Assembly (NCBI GenBank): GCA_036897095.1
Contig: JAYMSP010001202.1
Coordinates: 1 to 34,935, forward strand
Source: Plantago elongata
Lineage: Eukaryota > Streptophyta > Magnoliopsida > Lamiales > Plantaginaceae
Direction of reading: 5' to 3'
DNA length: 34,935 nucleotides
Part shown: positions 8,831-19,033 of the stretch, in pieces
How positions within the stretch are numbered: the first letter of the stretch is position 1
Layout of the letters: each line of letters begins with the position of its first letter
Notes under the pieces: model-generated
Database searches by the model: none
What the model was told of the DNA's origin: nothing
What the model saw: only the letters and a program-made list of their open reading frames with translations
Translations under genes and position numbers: made by a program

Positions 8831-10439
8831 GGCCCTTCCATCGCTTCTCTCCGCCACCCATCACCTACCAGAAAAAAATTGAACAGTAGCCCTATCCCGT
8901 TTTCTCTCTTCCTCGCCTCTTACCGCCGCCTCTCACCCGCGCCTTCAATCGCCTACTCACCGGACTAATGTCGTTACTCGCGATCAATTCCGGTTAGTAA
9001 CCTTTCCCTCTTTCGATTTCAAGCGAATTTCGGGATTGGGAACAGTATGATAAATTGTTGCTTAGTTCGATTGGCCGAGAGATACTGTTTAATTGTTTGC
9101 TTAGTCTGCGCATTTCTGTAGTTACTCGAATAGATTACTGTCTACGGCCTGCGTATGTGAAATGGTATACTGCTGTGTGTTGTATGCTGAGTAGAAGTAG
9201 AAATGTTAGCAGAGCAGTACAGTGAGTAGTATATACTGCTCAACTGTTTAGTGCTTACTGTGTTGTGTAAGCCAAGTTGGCATGTACGTCGAAATTGTGA
9301 AGTCTTGTGTATTGTATACTGCGTGTGTAAACGTCGACCGGTGGTCGAATGCTACGCGTTAAGTTGAACTGCCCTGTGTTGAGTTAAACCGTAAGTTAAC
9401 ACTGCTCGTGTCAGGTGGTCGTAGTGAATAGGTCTGCCTTGTTCTATACTTGCTAGCTTGAGGTTGCAATTCAGTTGCCTTTTTATTTGATGCCTGAGAA
9501 TTGTTAATTGGAATGGTTGAGGAAATTCAGTTAGGTTGCACACTAAGTATAAACTGTATTGTGTTTCTTTTATCAAATTCGTTTGGCAGTCCCGTAATTG
9601 AAGTCGCCTAGCTGCCTTGTTACGATTGTAATAATTTTCCCGATTACGAATTTGATTTGAGAAGTCAAAGGTACTTGATATTGATTAAGTCTAGTACTGT
9701 AATTATATGTATTCGTGATAAGTGGCATATCAAGATGTTAACCTTCTGTTGGCTGTCATGTATTAGTATAGACTAGTTATGTTAGTAGGAGATAGGAGTT
9801 AATACGGAAATGATTGCCTTTGTATATAGAGGAAGTGTTTCATTCGGAAATAAGAAATACAAGTATATAGAAAATGCCCAAGTGAAAATACGACTATTAT
9901 TCTTTAAAATATATTATTATTTGTTCCTATTTCTATAACTTGCCGTTACTTGTGCCCTCATATGTGATACTGTGTGAGTCTTGCATATGTTGAATAGCAT
10001 TATATGACTAGATAAAATTATATGCGTAAGTGTCTTCGTCAGTCAACTGTTGCTACTAGTTATGATTGTTTTGGGGAAATTTTCGGGAGTTTTATAATTA
10101 TTCTTGCGTAAAAAGTTAAGTAGTATTGTCCGTGTTTCAGGATTTCGAAGTTGCGTAGCGTACCAACTCATTCAAGGTGAGGACCCTCACTTATCTTTCA
10201 TTCCAAGTGAGCATTTATTCGGCATCAGGCCCTAGGGATTTCTGTGCCTCCATATTGTTATTGTTAAGCTTTTATATTCATTTACGCATAGTCGTAATAT
10301 TTGACCTAACTTTAGGACTTGTAGAACGGCTGACATTACCAACATTTCGCTGACTCTCTGATTGACTCTGACCTTTAATATGATTTGTGATTTAATAACC
10401 GAATGTGGTGTTCTATGTCTGTTCAGTTTTACTGTTTGT

Positions 10440-10920
10440 CTTCCGGCACCTATGTATGTCCTTTGTATCCGTGCTTCGGAAATTGTGTGAATTTATTGAT
10501 CGCCAACCGGCACCTGTTGTTTGACCTTAACCTGTTATCCACCACTTGGCACCTTTATCTATCGTTGTAATCCGCCATCCGGCACTCCTGATTGTTGTTG
10601 TATTCCGCCTTCTGGCACTATTGATCGTTATTGTATTACGCCATCCGGCATCCGCGTTGGACTTTGTTGACCGCCATCCAGCACTTGTGATTTGACTTTG
10701 ACCACCCACCACCCGGCACTTGTGTTTACCTTCGTTGATCGCCAACCGGCATTTTGTTGTCCGCCATTTGGTACCCTTGTTTGCCTTTGATACCTGTCGT
10801 TCGTCACTCTTGATTGTATTGTTCGCCTTTCGGTACTATTATTTGTTAGTGTCATCTACCACTCGGCACCAGTGATTGTTCTCGTGTTCTGCCATCCGGC
10901 AATTGTGTTTAGTCCTGTGA
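10440..10920 (+). repeat. minisatellite of about 14 degenerate 30-38-bp units
   Basis: Units share CCGCCATCCGGCACT followed by a T/G-rich tail such as TTGATTGTTGTTGTATT. Clear units begin near 10501, 10539, 10571, 10604, 10638, 10671, 10702, 10740, 10761, 10795, 10825, 10855 and 10889. Units differ at many sites. The array is internal to the solo LTR. The long minus-strand ORFs over it simply reflect repeat phase. Confidence 0.75.
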
Positions 10921-11019
10921 TCACCCGTTTGGAACTGTTGGAAACTTTGAATAAGTGAACATAATGTCCTTTGCACGCACGTGTTATGTTTTGTTTGTTT
11001 GATCCGATCCTGGTAATAT

Positions 11020-11120
11020 GTCTGATAAGCCCGTTGTGGCACCCTATGATATGCCTCCGTGGCTTGATAAGCCCGTTGCGGCACCCTGTGATATGTCTCT
11101 GTGGCATCATGTGATACGCC
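11020..11120 (+). repeat. short tandem repeat of a 42-44-bp unit in the solo LTR
   Basis: TGATAAGCCCGTTGTGGCAC at 11022 and TGATAAGCCCGTTGCGGCAC at 11065 start two near-identical units ending in GTGGC. A third, partial unit (TGTGATACGCC...GTGTGGC) follows. The unit is unrelated to the array at 10440-10920. Confidence 0.75.
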
Positions 11121-11845
11121 TGTGTGGCTATCCAGGCATTCTGTTTGTCTGTTTCGATCGGGCCCAGGGACAGCTGGTATAGTTGGGCCGGGCGGAACGG
11201 ACCGACAGTTTGGCTATATCCTCCTGTACCCACAGATCCCCGGACGCCCCAACGGTATCACCGGCTCATGTGGTCGATATCGTTTCGTGTACCGGCCAGG
11301 CATGGACTTAAGCATGCCTTCTGTATGTCTGCGAGGTCGCTCCTCGAAGGAGTAATAAGGTAGTCATGATGCCCTCCGTGGCCATTCAAGGGAGTTATAT
11401 GGGTGGTATCTCGTTCGTGAAAATTCTGAAACCCAGGATCAGGAATTTTTTTTGCGTGACAAGTGTTTTATGTTTTCCTGTCCAAAGTGAACTCTATTTT
11501 GAATTAGTGTACGTGCTTGTTTTCTCGTTCGTTTTAAAATATTACTCACTAAGTCTTTAGACATACCCTCTCTTCCATGTTTGTTCTTCCCATTCCCCAT
11601 GTAATGATTGCGAGAACATGTTAGACGATCGGGTAGAGTGACCAGGCGCTTAGTAACTGGACCAGACATTTTCCACTGCCATGTCTTGTTTGTTAAGAAA
11701 ATAATTGTATCGGCAATTACCCTACACTTTGTACAGTCTATCAATATTATGTTAATAAATAAGTTTATGTTATATTCTGGGTATGGCTTTCCCCTTATCC
11801 GGCACTAATCGATCAACCGCGCTTCGGGCGATTGGGGACCCCACA

Positions 11846-11850
11846 CCGTC
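11846..11850. repeat. target-site duplication CCGTC, right copy
   Basis: Follows the ACCCCACA end of the solo LTR and matches 8225-8229 exactly. Confidence 0.85.
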
Positions 11851-12117
11851 TTTCACACACCCATTCCGACTAATCTTATGGAGGAATTGAGGAATGCGGG
11901 CATTCTTTTGCCTGGAGAGCAAGACACCTGAATTTGGAACGGTACAACTTCTGGAAAATTCTCTTGTGAATTCGCATATCGGATCCTACACAACCAAAAA
12001 CACCCTGAACATGCATCGAGACTGAATTGGAACTTCCTGTAAAAATCCAAGTTGACGAACAAGATAAAATACTTAACCTGGCTAACTAGCCGAGATAGAC
12101 TACTCACTATGCACACT
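11851..12117 (+). pseudogene. LINE-A ORF2 piece 3
   Basis: From 11911 the frame reads PGEQDT, stop, IWNGTTSGKFSCEFAYRIL, then LNWNFL, stop, KSKLTNKIKY and DRLLTMHT. This matches the segment before zf-RVT in plant LINEs: 'D-x-x-x-W-x-x-x-x-x-G-x-FSVKSAY', 'W-x-x-IWK', 'P-x-KI-x-x-FLW', 'RLLT'. Two stops interrupt it. The last complete codon abuts the CACTA-like element. Confidence 0.8.
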
Positions 12118-12940
12118 CACACAACAAAAAAACTGGACAACACCAACTAAGACATTCCAACGGAACAAGTTTAGTTGCTATTAGCAACAAAATACCAACA
12201 ATCCGGTAAAATGCATTAAAAGATTGCAATGAATGTACCAACCAATTTGTGTTGCAACAAAATTTATGTTGAAAAGTTGTTGAAAACGAAGGAGCGGGTA
12301 ATCAACACCAACAAAATTTTCCAACAAAATTAATTTTGTCATTGTATTTTCAACGATTTTCCAACAAATTATAATTCGGTTGGAAGCCCATTTTTAAAAG
12401 GTGTTCTATTGTTTATACTAATTAATTAATATGATAATTACAATATGCATTTTATAAAAGAACATAAATATAATGGGGGTAGCAACATAATGATAGTTGT
12501 TAGACGAGGAGGTTTTAGAAACGAATATTTGTATGTATATATATGTTTTGTGGTAGTAAATTGGAAGTAACATGTAAACACGGTACAAGATAATTGTGTA
12601 TTACTAGGATAAAATTTTATTCCGAACAAATATTGTGAAATATAGAGGTTACCTTATCATAACATATATTTTACTCAATGGTTAACATAGTTTTAGTTGA
12701 TGTAGTGGTAAGAGACTAAGTTAATAATTTATAAAATGTGGGTTTGAGCCTCATTTGCCATAATTAAGTATTTATAAAATTTTAATTTTTCCATCAAATA
12801 TATTTCATTGTTAAATTACCAACGTCACTATCACAACCATTCATCCAAAAAAAATGTTAGTTGATAAACTGAAATATCAATAAAAATTTTATTTCCTGTA
12901 ACAAATTTTATAGTTAGTGTTACCTTGTTTTTTCGTAGTG
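12118..12940. mobile_element. 823-bp non-autonomous CACTA-like DNA transposon
   Basis: The right end is TTTTTTCGTAGTG (inverse complement CACTACGAAAAAA). The left end is CACACAACAAAAAAACTGG, which equals a CACTAC start lacking one T. The two ends also share GG and AACAC-C/T-AACTA further in, giving an imperfect terminal inverted repeat of about 32 bp. Subterminal sequence is rich in CCAACAAAATTTTCC-like inverted motifs, as in CACTA elements. No transposase is encoded. Leaving it out joins LLTMHT to HLIIIDPLCTQC in frame, so both borders are well supported. The flanking triplets (ACT, TAA) do not match, so the usual 3-bp duplication is not visible. Confidence 0.65.
12690..12805 (+). repeat. 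tRNA-like (SINE-like) segment within the CACTA-like element
   Basis: TTGATGTAGTGGTAAGAG (12698-12715) resembles box A, and GGTTTGAGCC (12741-12750) resembles box B at about tRNA spacing. The rest does not fold as a tRNA as far as I can see. It may be an old SINE copied into the DNA transposon. A possible degenerate duplication (TCAATGGTTAA near 12675, TCATTGTTAA near 12805) is weak. Confidence 0.4.
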
Positions 12941-13230
12941 TAATATCAACATCTTATAATTATTGACCCGTTATGTACCCAGTGTAATGGAGAGGATGAG
13001 ACTACACTACACATATTGCGACATTGTGACACATCGAAGCGTATTTGGAAGGAAGTAATCTAATCTCGCTACCAGACTGGGATTGGTTCGAGAATTTTTT
13101 AGACGAAGATCAGTTCAAAGCAAACTTACTTAACAACGGAAGTCATGGAACTCTAAAGTCTTCAAGGGTAAACCGGAGACCACCCAACAGATTCTATTCT
13201 ACATCAAGCAACATAGTAGTGACATAAATA
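12941..13230 (+). pseudogene. LINE-A ORF2 piece 4: zf-RVT zinc-binding domain
   Basis: HLIIIDPLCTQCNGEDETTL and HILRHCDTSKRIWKEV form the zf-RVT signature (C-x2-C...E(D/T)-x-x-H-x(4)-C...W). After a one-base frameshift near 13050 the protein continues LISLPDWDWFENFLDEDQF. It is the expected domain after piece 3, confirming that the pieces belong to one element. zf-RVT lies C-terminal to RT in plant LINE ORF2 and probably binds nucleic acid. Confidence 0.85.
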
Positions 13231-14325
13231 CGTGGAAGATGATTAGCCACGATACAAGTAAAACTTTTAGTGCAAGAGATTAAGCATACCCATACAAATA
13301 TATTAATTATTAATTAATTAAATAATATAATAAATCTCTTGTTATCTTTTTAAAATGTCATTGTGTATTTTTAAAATTGTCATTTCATTTTTATAATTAA
13401 TTTAACATTTTTTTTATTTACAACAATAAAAATAAATCTTTAATTATCATACATATTAAAGTGTCATTGCAATCGTTAAAGTGTCGTTCACTATTATAAA
13501 TATGATAATACAAACATAAAATTTATAGATATAGTAATTAGTGCGGTGTATATTTCTAGTTGCAAAATATAGTAGTACAAGTTATGTAATGGTACCACTA
13601 GGACGAATCATATTCACGATTAGTGAGAAGTAACAGTGATTAGAGAAATGGTTTTGTTTCTAGATGGATTCCAATTAAAATGAGAAATACCTTATACTCC
13701 CCAAAAGGAGACTTGAGGGTGAAAAGTATGGCAAGAATAACTTACCCTCATCGATCTTCGACACGTGTCGGTGGAATGTAATTAATATCCTTTTCTTCCC
13801 AGCCTCAAATTCCTTCTCCTTTGCATAACTATTGGCCCATTTGTAATACCTACTAGCCCTATAACTCTCAATCTCTCGTGTGCTAGTAGCTTGATTAATA
13901 TGACCCCAACATATCAATGATGATTGTTGTTTTGGGATGCTTATGAGAAAATTTCAATAAAAAGGCAATGCATTACTCAAAGAATGGAGGGTATAATATG
14001 GGATCCTAACGAATAAGTAATGAATTTGGCACAAATTATGACGTTCTTCACTTAGTAAATGGTGTGAAATAACTCCATGTTATTTAAAAACTCGAATTTA
14101 TAAACAAGTGTGAAGTAATTAATTTATATTAATAATTTATTTAACACTCCCCTTCACTCGTGAGCTCGTTTCAATCTTATTGAGAAGATCCAACGAATAG
14201 ATAATTAATATAGGTGGAGATTTTGACTGTGTAATTTGATCCCTGAATTTTTTAGGTACTTAAACATGATTAAGTTTCATTTTATGTATAAACAAAAATT
14301 TATAAAGAAGTGTGATATAATGTAT
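13231..14325. other. AT-rich stretch; one unassigned minus-strand ORF
   Basis: 13270-13560 is very AT-rich and repeat-like. On the minus strand 13675-13917 is open for 80 codons (ICWGHINQATSTREIESYRA...) and shows a GGTAAG donor-like site at about 13744-13749. I do not recognise the product. It may be a captured or decayed exon. At 14145-14180 there is ACACTCCCCTTCACTCGTGA of unknown origin. Confidence 0.35.
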
Positions 14326-14427
14326 CTCATTCCATTTGTATTTGTGCCTCGAGAGTATAAAGTTGTTGCACATAACTTAGACGTGCGGGTGGGATTAATT
14401 GTAGAAGTTCCACGATGGAGCTATTGA
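14326..14427 (+). pseudogene. LINE-type RNase H (RVT_3) C-terminal scrap
   Basis: FVFVPREYKVVAHNLDV followed by VEVPRW matches the C-terminal pattern of plant LINE-associated RNase H domains (V-P-R-E-x-N-x-V-A-H-x-L-A ... P-x-W), where Asn is here Lys. It sits about 1.1 kb downstream of LINE-A zf-RVT on the same strand, so it may be the end of LINE-A separated by further insertions, or another LINE-like fragment. Confidence 0.5.
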
Positions 14428-15706
14428 AGAAGTCCTCAACAAGGAAAATGACCTACTTGGTTTTATTTCTAGGAAAGCACAATACACTTGCAACAAAGAC
14501 ACTCTACCACTAAGTAAGGATTGTGTTCGAATTGGTTTATTTCAAATTTGACCTTAATATATTGAAATTTGCCCTGAATTTCTTAACTGACGCTTTTAAG
14601 AGTAGAAGAATGGCGACATACACAATAAATTAATTATAACTTGGACAAATAACGGTGGGTATTCGAAAGGTCTTACTTTCACCAACTAAAACTATATATC
14701 AACCTCGATCTAATGCGAATTTACTTAGCCTTCAATTAATTCGAAAGTTCAAACATTGATACAATCCTTTATTGTTAATGTTGCATATAACCACTTTACA
14801 AATGTATTCACATTTTGGACCGCTATAACTTTCCAATTAATCTGCCCCTTTCACTTTCAAAGTTTCGTATTCAAGGTCAAGATCAATTAACTAGTTTTAG
14901 TCTAAATATCAATTTGAAAGTATTTAATTATAGTTCCTCGATAAGCACTAATTATTACTTCGTCCTATTCTATTATAAGAGCAATTAGTGATAAATTGTA
15001 CATGGCATATTAATCTCTAGACTAATGGCTGCAATTAACTATACTTGTTTAAAGTGTTATTCTTCTTTTTCACCTCATAACATATATGAACCGTGTTTGA
15101 CCAAAACACGTAGTCACTAATTTGTGTATAATATTGTTACATTGTGCTTTTGACCACTGCTCAACTTAAGCATGCGTATTTTCATTGTGATGACTGATGA
15201 ACATGTACTATACGTACGTTAGGTATAAATATACTGATATACTACCATCTTAATCAGGAATTTGCATTTTCATCAGATAAGTGGGGCTAATTGTGAGGAA
15301 GTTTATGCAAGTTCATGTACCTTTCCGAGTATAATGATCTTGTGAGTACTTACCAAACTAACAATTTTAAAACATAGTCAAAAGGTCTGAGGATACATGT
15401 TCTAAGAGATCAACCTAGTACAAATCCGACTAGGTTTTGGTTGGTATGAGATTAACATTAACTTTTATCTATATTTGCAAATGCATACCGTCAAAACTTC
15501 ATATATCATGATTAGTGATTAAGTTGAGATATCATTCATAAATTATAATATTATGCTTGACGCGTTTCACTAGATTTTATTTATATTATATACCCAGAGT
15601 CAGTTAAGTAGAAGAGTTTAATACATCCACTCATGTAAGATTTTTTTGGTATTTTTTTTCCTCGTCGGAATTGATTTGTATTGAACTAAATATATTTATA
15701 ATTTGT
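14428..15706. other. non-coding stretch, no gene seen
   Basis: AT-rich with only chance ORFs. The minus strand at about 14500-14525 reads CTTACTTAGTGGTAGAGTGT, a box A-like sequence of possible SINE origin, but no box B is evident. Nothing else was recognised. Confidence 0.5.
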
Positions 15707-15789
15707 ATTATTGTTAGACTACACACACACATGACTATATTCCACAACTCTCTACACGTTCGAATTTTTAGATGAGATGAATTCTATCA

Positions 15790-15801
15790 TTGTATCAGAG
15801 C
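15790..15801 (+). promoter_or_regulatory. tRNA-iMet primer binding site, copy 1
   Basis: TTGTATCAGAGC follows LTR 1 without a gap and matches TGGTATCAGAGC at 11 of 12 positions, the canonical plant primer binding site. Confidence 0.8.
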
Positions 15802-16019
15802 ATCTGGCTCATGCCTACCTGGGTTCAAATCTTCACGGAGACAATCTCCACCCGTCATTAAATTTTCACTAGAATGGCCTCTCCAAAGAGGTTGAAATCG
15901 GCCACGAGTGTGGGTGAGTGTTGGAGTGTTGGAGTGTTAGTCATATAGTATTAATATATATGACTAGATTCCACAACTCTCTACAAGTTCGAGTTTTTAG
16001 ATGAGATGGAATTCTATCA

Positions 16020-16031
16020 TGATATCAGAGC
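16020..16031 (+). promoter_or_regulatory. tRNA-iMet primer binding site, copy 2
   Basis: TGATATCAGAGC follows LTR 2 without a gap, 11 of 12 identical to the consensus and mutated at a different base from copy 1. Confidence 0.8.
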
Positions 16032-16237
16032 CTCTTGTTCACGCCCACCTAGGTTCGAATTTTCACGGAGACAATCTCCGTCCTCCGCCCAATATTAAAT
16101 TTCCACTAGAATGGTCTTCCGAAAAATGTTGAAATGGCCACGGGTGTGGGAAGTCCTGGAGTATTAATATATATGACTAGATTCCACAACTCTCTACAAA
16201 TTCGAGCTTTTAGATTAAATGGAATTCTATCAATTAT

Positions 16238-18834
16238 AAATAAATTTAAATAAATATGAAATGCATGAATTTTCAGAAAAAAAATAAAATATTATACATT
16301 GAGTAGTTTAAACTTTATTCAGATTAATGCGTAATTCAAAGTAAAGTAGACAGATTGAACCAAACCGTCTTATGTAACATAGGTTCGCATGAGCTAGCCG
16401 CTTATGCCAATTTTGATGGCATTAGTGCACACAGGTTGCACATGCAGGCTCACATTTAAATCTCACTAGTTGCAAAACAACGGTTAGGATTCACATAATT
16501 ACCCACACACTTGAACTAAGTAGTATAGATTGAACATTGATGGGTTATAAACTAGTAAAACCTTAGCTATTTGTCAATGTGGGACAATTAATTCCATTCT
16601 ACTTTTCAACTTTGAGCAATCATTCCTTACTCATCAAGATATGTTTTAAACGTACAATACATCAACTTAAAACTCTCACTTAAGTAACTTATAACTATGT
16701 ATTCAGTCTTTCCAATTAACAAATAATCAAGAAAAAATTATCACCGTACAAATATATTCCATAGCACTAGTATTTACTAGTTGGTTTTCTCCAAATATTC
16801 TAACACTAATATGATATATCATTCGTGTAATGTAATATCATTATTATAACTATTGTAAGGCGGATTCATAAATCTTTTGGGTATAAGATTATAAGAGCAA
16901 ATGCAGATTACAACCATACATGCAAAGCGGATATGATCATATGGTGGATCCGATAGCATGTATAAGTCCTATCTTAAAACTGAGGATGCAATGCTACTAG
17001 TAGTTAGTACAATTATGCCGGAAATAAACATAAAAGTAATAAGACTCCGTGTGAAGTTATAAGCCAGGAAAATGTATGTAGCTCAATCATATCCAAGTCC
17101 ATTATCTTCCAACATGAAACATCATAAAGTATTAAATTGGCATAATTGGCTCCACTTTTGATGAAAAATTGTTAGAAATTTGTTCTCACGTGCATGTATG
17201 AACTATGAACTTGTTTGCTTGATGGGACTAAACTTTCATTATTTTCGTTTTTCAATATAATAAGAGCTTGATTTAAGTTGAGCTCAATAATGGTGCTCCC
17301 TTTGGCGCAGCTAAGTATGAAAAATAGCCGCAAAAAGAAATAAAAAAGCAGAGTTAAAAGTAACAAAACAACATAATTCCCTCATAGGCTATGCCTTTTT
17401 CCGCACGCTTCTATAGATAACTTATTAGTAAAATAGTTGTAAGTTGCAACAACTTCAATTTATGTCTTGTCTTCGCGCGCCAATAACTATGTTCTGTGTT
17501 GCTCGAGCGACCACGGTTTCATATTTAGATCAAATCATATGGAATGGATCAGGTCTAATCTCAGTCAAGAATTACAAAACATGACTAGTTTAAATCGGGT
17601 CTAGGTGTAAAGTTAGAAGAGAATTGTTTCATCCCGTGTTAACTTTACTAATCTAGCAGGGTCGAAGCCTGCAGCCACATGCCCTCCTCATAAAATTAAA
17701 AGACCAAATTAATGTATATTTTGGTAGTATACTTCTCAATAGTTTCTACCTTGGTCAACATTTCGTAATACTCGTCCAAATATTCTAATTGGTTAATGAA
17801 TAAAAATTTCACCCTTTCATAAAAGGTGGTATATTTGTCATGTTTCAATTTTTTCCAAGCCATCAATTTGAATTTTGATTACTAATTTAATCATGTTAAT
17901 ATTCAATTAAACTAACTTTTTTATAATCATGAGCATTACTTTTGATTGTCTAAAAATAATCAAGTAGAAAAGGCGATCAATCCAGCCTTGACAAATCATA
18001 GCAACGAGTATAACTAGTTAAGCATCGCAAATAATTTTAGCGTAAGTTTCTTCTACACATGAAGCAAAAAAAACCTATTGTATGGCCAAAACAGAGACAT
18101 ATATAGCCAATTTCCTATTTTGTTTACCCCTTTGGATTATTGTATCAACGGCGGATTGCATTCGCGACACGTCATCGCCCTTCCACCTTATAAATATTTA
18201 AATTTAAAAAATATAAATATCGATCAAAAAATTTAAATTTGACTTCTAAAATATTTTTAAAATTAAAATAATATTTTCTTAAAAATTATCAATTTTTTAT
18301 TTTAATATTTTAAAATTTAACGGAATGAATATGTTAATTTTTTTAGTTAATGCATGTTGCGCGATATGGCGAAATTCTGCATAACCGTAGAAAAGTACTT
18401 TAAAAATTATGATCCAAGCCTTTGTATGACTCAAATTAAACCTAATAATGCACCATCATTATTGAATTTAAAATTAAAAATAATTAACATGATAAAATAA
18501 ATGATATGATATGTGTGCCAAATCAAATGCCACATATATTCTTGGACATTAGGATTTAAGTAGAGTGCAAATTAGTGTAAATTTGTCAAAACGTAAGTGT
18601 AAATAAATAAATAATATGGTATTTGATTTGAATACGTAAAATACTTAATTCAAACAAAAATATAGAAGCAAATGTTTATTTAAAAGAATGAAAATATGTT
18701 GATGATCATGGAAATTGAAAATATATTAAGAGGGGAAGCATAGAGAACTCAATTCAAACGGAGAAAGAGGAAAACGAACCAGAGAAAGTGAGAAAAAAGG
18801 TAACTGAAAAGATAAAAAAAAAATTTAAAAAATT
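16238..18834. other. long AT-rich stretch, no gene seen
   Basis: 2.6 kb without a recognisable coding domain or RNA gene. 18185-18340 is an extreme A+T block with many short palindromes such as TTTAAATTTAAA. The minus-strand ORF at 17172-17366 looks like a hydrophobic chance frame. Confidence 0.55.
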
Positions 18835-18935
18835 GAGCAATGAGAATTGAACACAGGTGAGCTCAAGTACAAAGTTAAACCATCCCTAGTTGTGCCATTG
18901 GAACAACTAGTGCATAAAGATATACTGTTCCGTTT
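18835..18935 (-). repeat. tRNA-derived SINE-like segment
   Basis: On the minus strand, CCAATGGCACAACTAGGGAT (box A-like) is followed by CACCTGTGTTCAATTCTCA (box B-like) about 35 bp later. This is the layout of a plant tRNA-derived SINE or of the tRNA-like part found in some DNA transposons. Borders and target duplication are not clear. Confidence 0.4.
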
Positions 18936-18959
18936 ATACTATAAGTAAACACACCATAT

Positions 18960-19033
18960 TAATTTTTTTGGACCCCGGATTTTTTTGGGACCTGTGCGAG
19001 GCGCCTTCTCGCACTTGCCCTAATCCGGCCCTG
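18960..19033. mobile_element. hAT-like 3' terminal fragment
   Basis: The segment runs GGACCCCGGATTTTTTTGGG, then GCGAGGCGCCTTCTCGC, and ends CCGGCCCTG. Its inverse complement CAGGGCCGG is a common hAT terminus. A short GC-rich palindrome (GCGAGgcgccttCTCGC) lies inside. No opposite terminus was found upstream. Confidence 0.45.

Larger units (their letters stand above)
8230..11845 (+). mobile_element. 3.6-kb solo LTR (probably Ty3/gypsy)
   Basis: It begins TGTGACGACCC and ends GGGGACCCCACA, with TGTG/CACA inverted ends, and is flanked by a perfect 5-bp duplication CCGTC (8225-8229, 11846-11850). No gag-pol sequence lies inside, and the LINE-A host sequence resumes directly after it. A solo LTR left by recombination between two LTRs explains this best. 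It holds a TATA box (8823-8830), a C/T-rich and GC-rich leader at 8580-8960, and two tandem arrays (10440-10920, 11020-11110). The TGTGACGACCC start and great length suggest Ty3/gypsy; the lineage is inference. Confidence 0.85.
7620..13230 (+). mobile_element. LINE-A: decayed 3' part of a non-LTR retrotransposon
   Basis: Four separated pieces (7620-7804, 7987-8229, 11851-12117, 12941-13230) together follow the order of the C-terminal part of plant LINE ORF2: the linker after RT, then the zf-RVT zinc-binding domain. The interruptions are a SINE, a solo LTR and a CACTA-like element. The first two have target duplications; the third leaves a continuous reading frame when ignored. The upstream endonuclease and RT parts are absent, consistent with 5' truncation or rearrangement. 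Confidence 0.85.
15712..16232 (+). mobile_element. TRIM (miniature LTR retrotransposon) with three LTRs
   Basis: Three copies of a 76-85-bp LTR (15712-15789, 15935-16019, 16157-16232) end in TTCTATCA and share ATTCCACAACTCTCTACA. Two related internal segments of 145 and 137 bp lie between them. The first two LTRs are each followed directly by a sequence matching 11 of 12 bases of the tRNA-iMet primer binding site TGGTATCAGAGC. The whole is flanked by ATTAT (15707-15711 and 16233-16237). It starts TGTTAG. No coding capacity, so it depends on enzymes of other elements. The LTR-internal-LTR-internal-LTR form suggests unequal recombination or tandem reverse transcription. Confidence 0.85.

Noticed and set aside
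8487..8831. 114-codon plus-strand ORF, proline/serine-rich
   Set aside because: It lies upstream of and up to the TATA box of the solo LTR; composition follows the C/T-rich DNA.
10527..11233. Overlapping minus-strand ORFs of 72-125 codons
   Set aside because: They run through the minisatellite of the solo LTR; low-complexity products reflect the repeat, with no known domain.
11101..11363. Plus-strand ORFs of about 80 codons in GC-rich sequence
   Set aside because: They lie inside the solo LTR, overlap in two frames and match no family I know.
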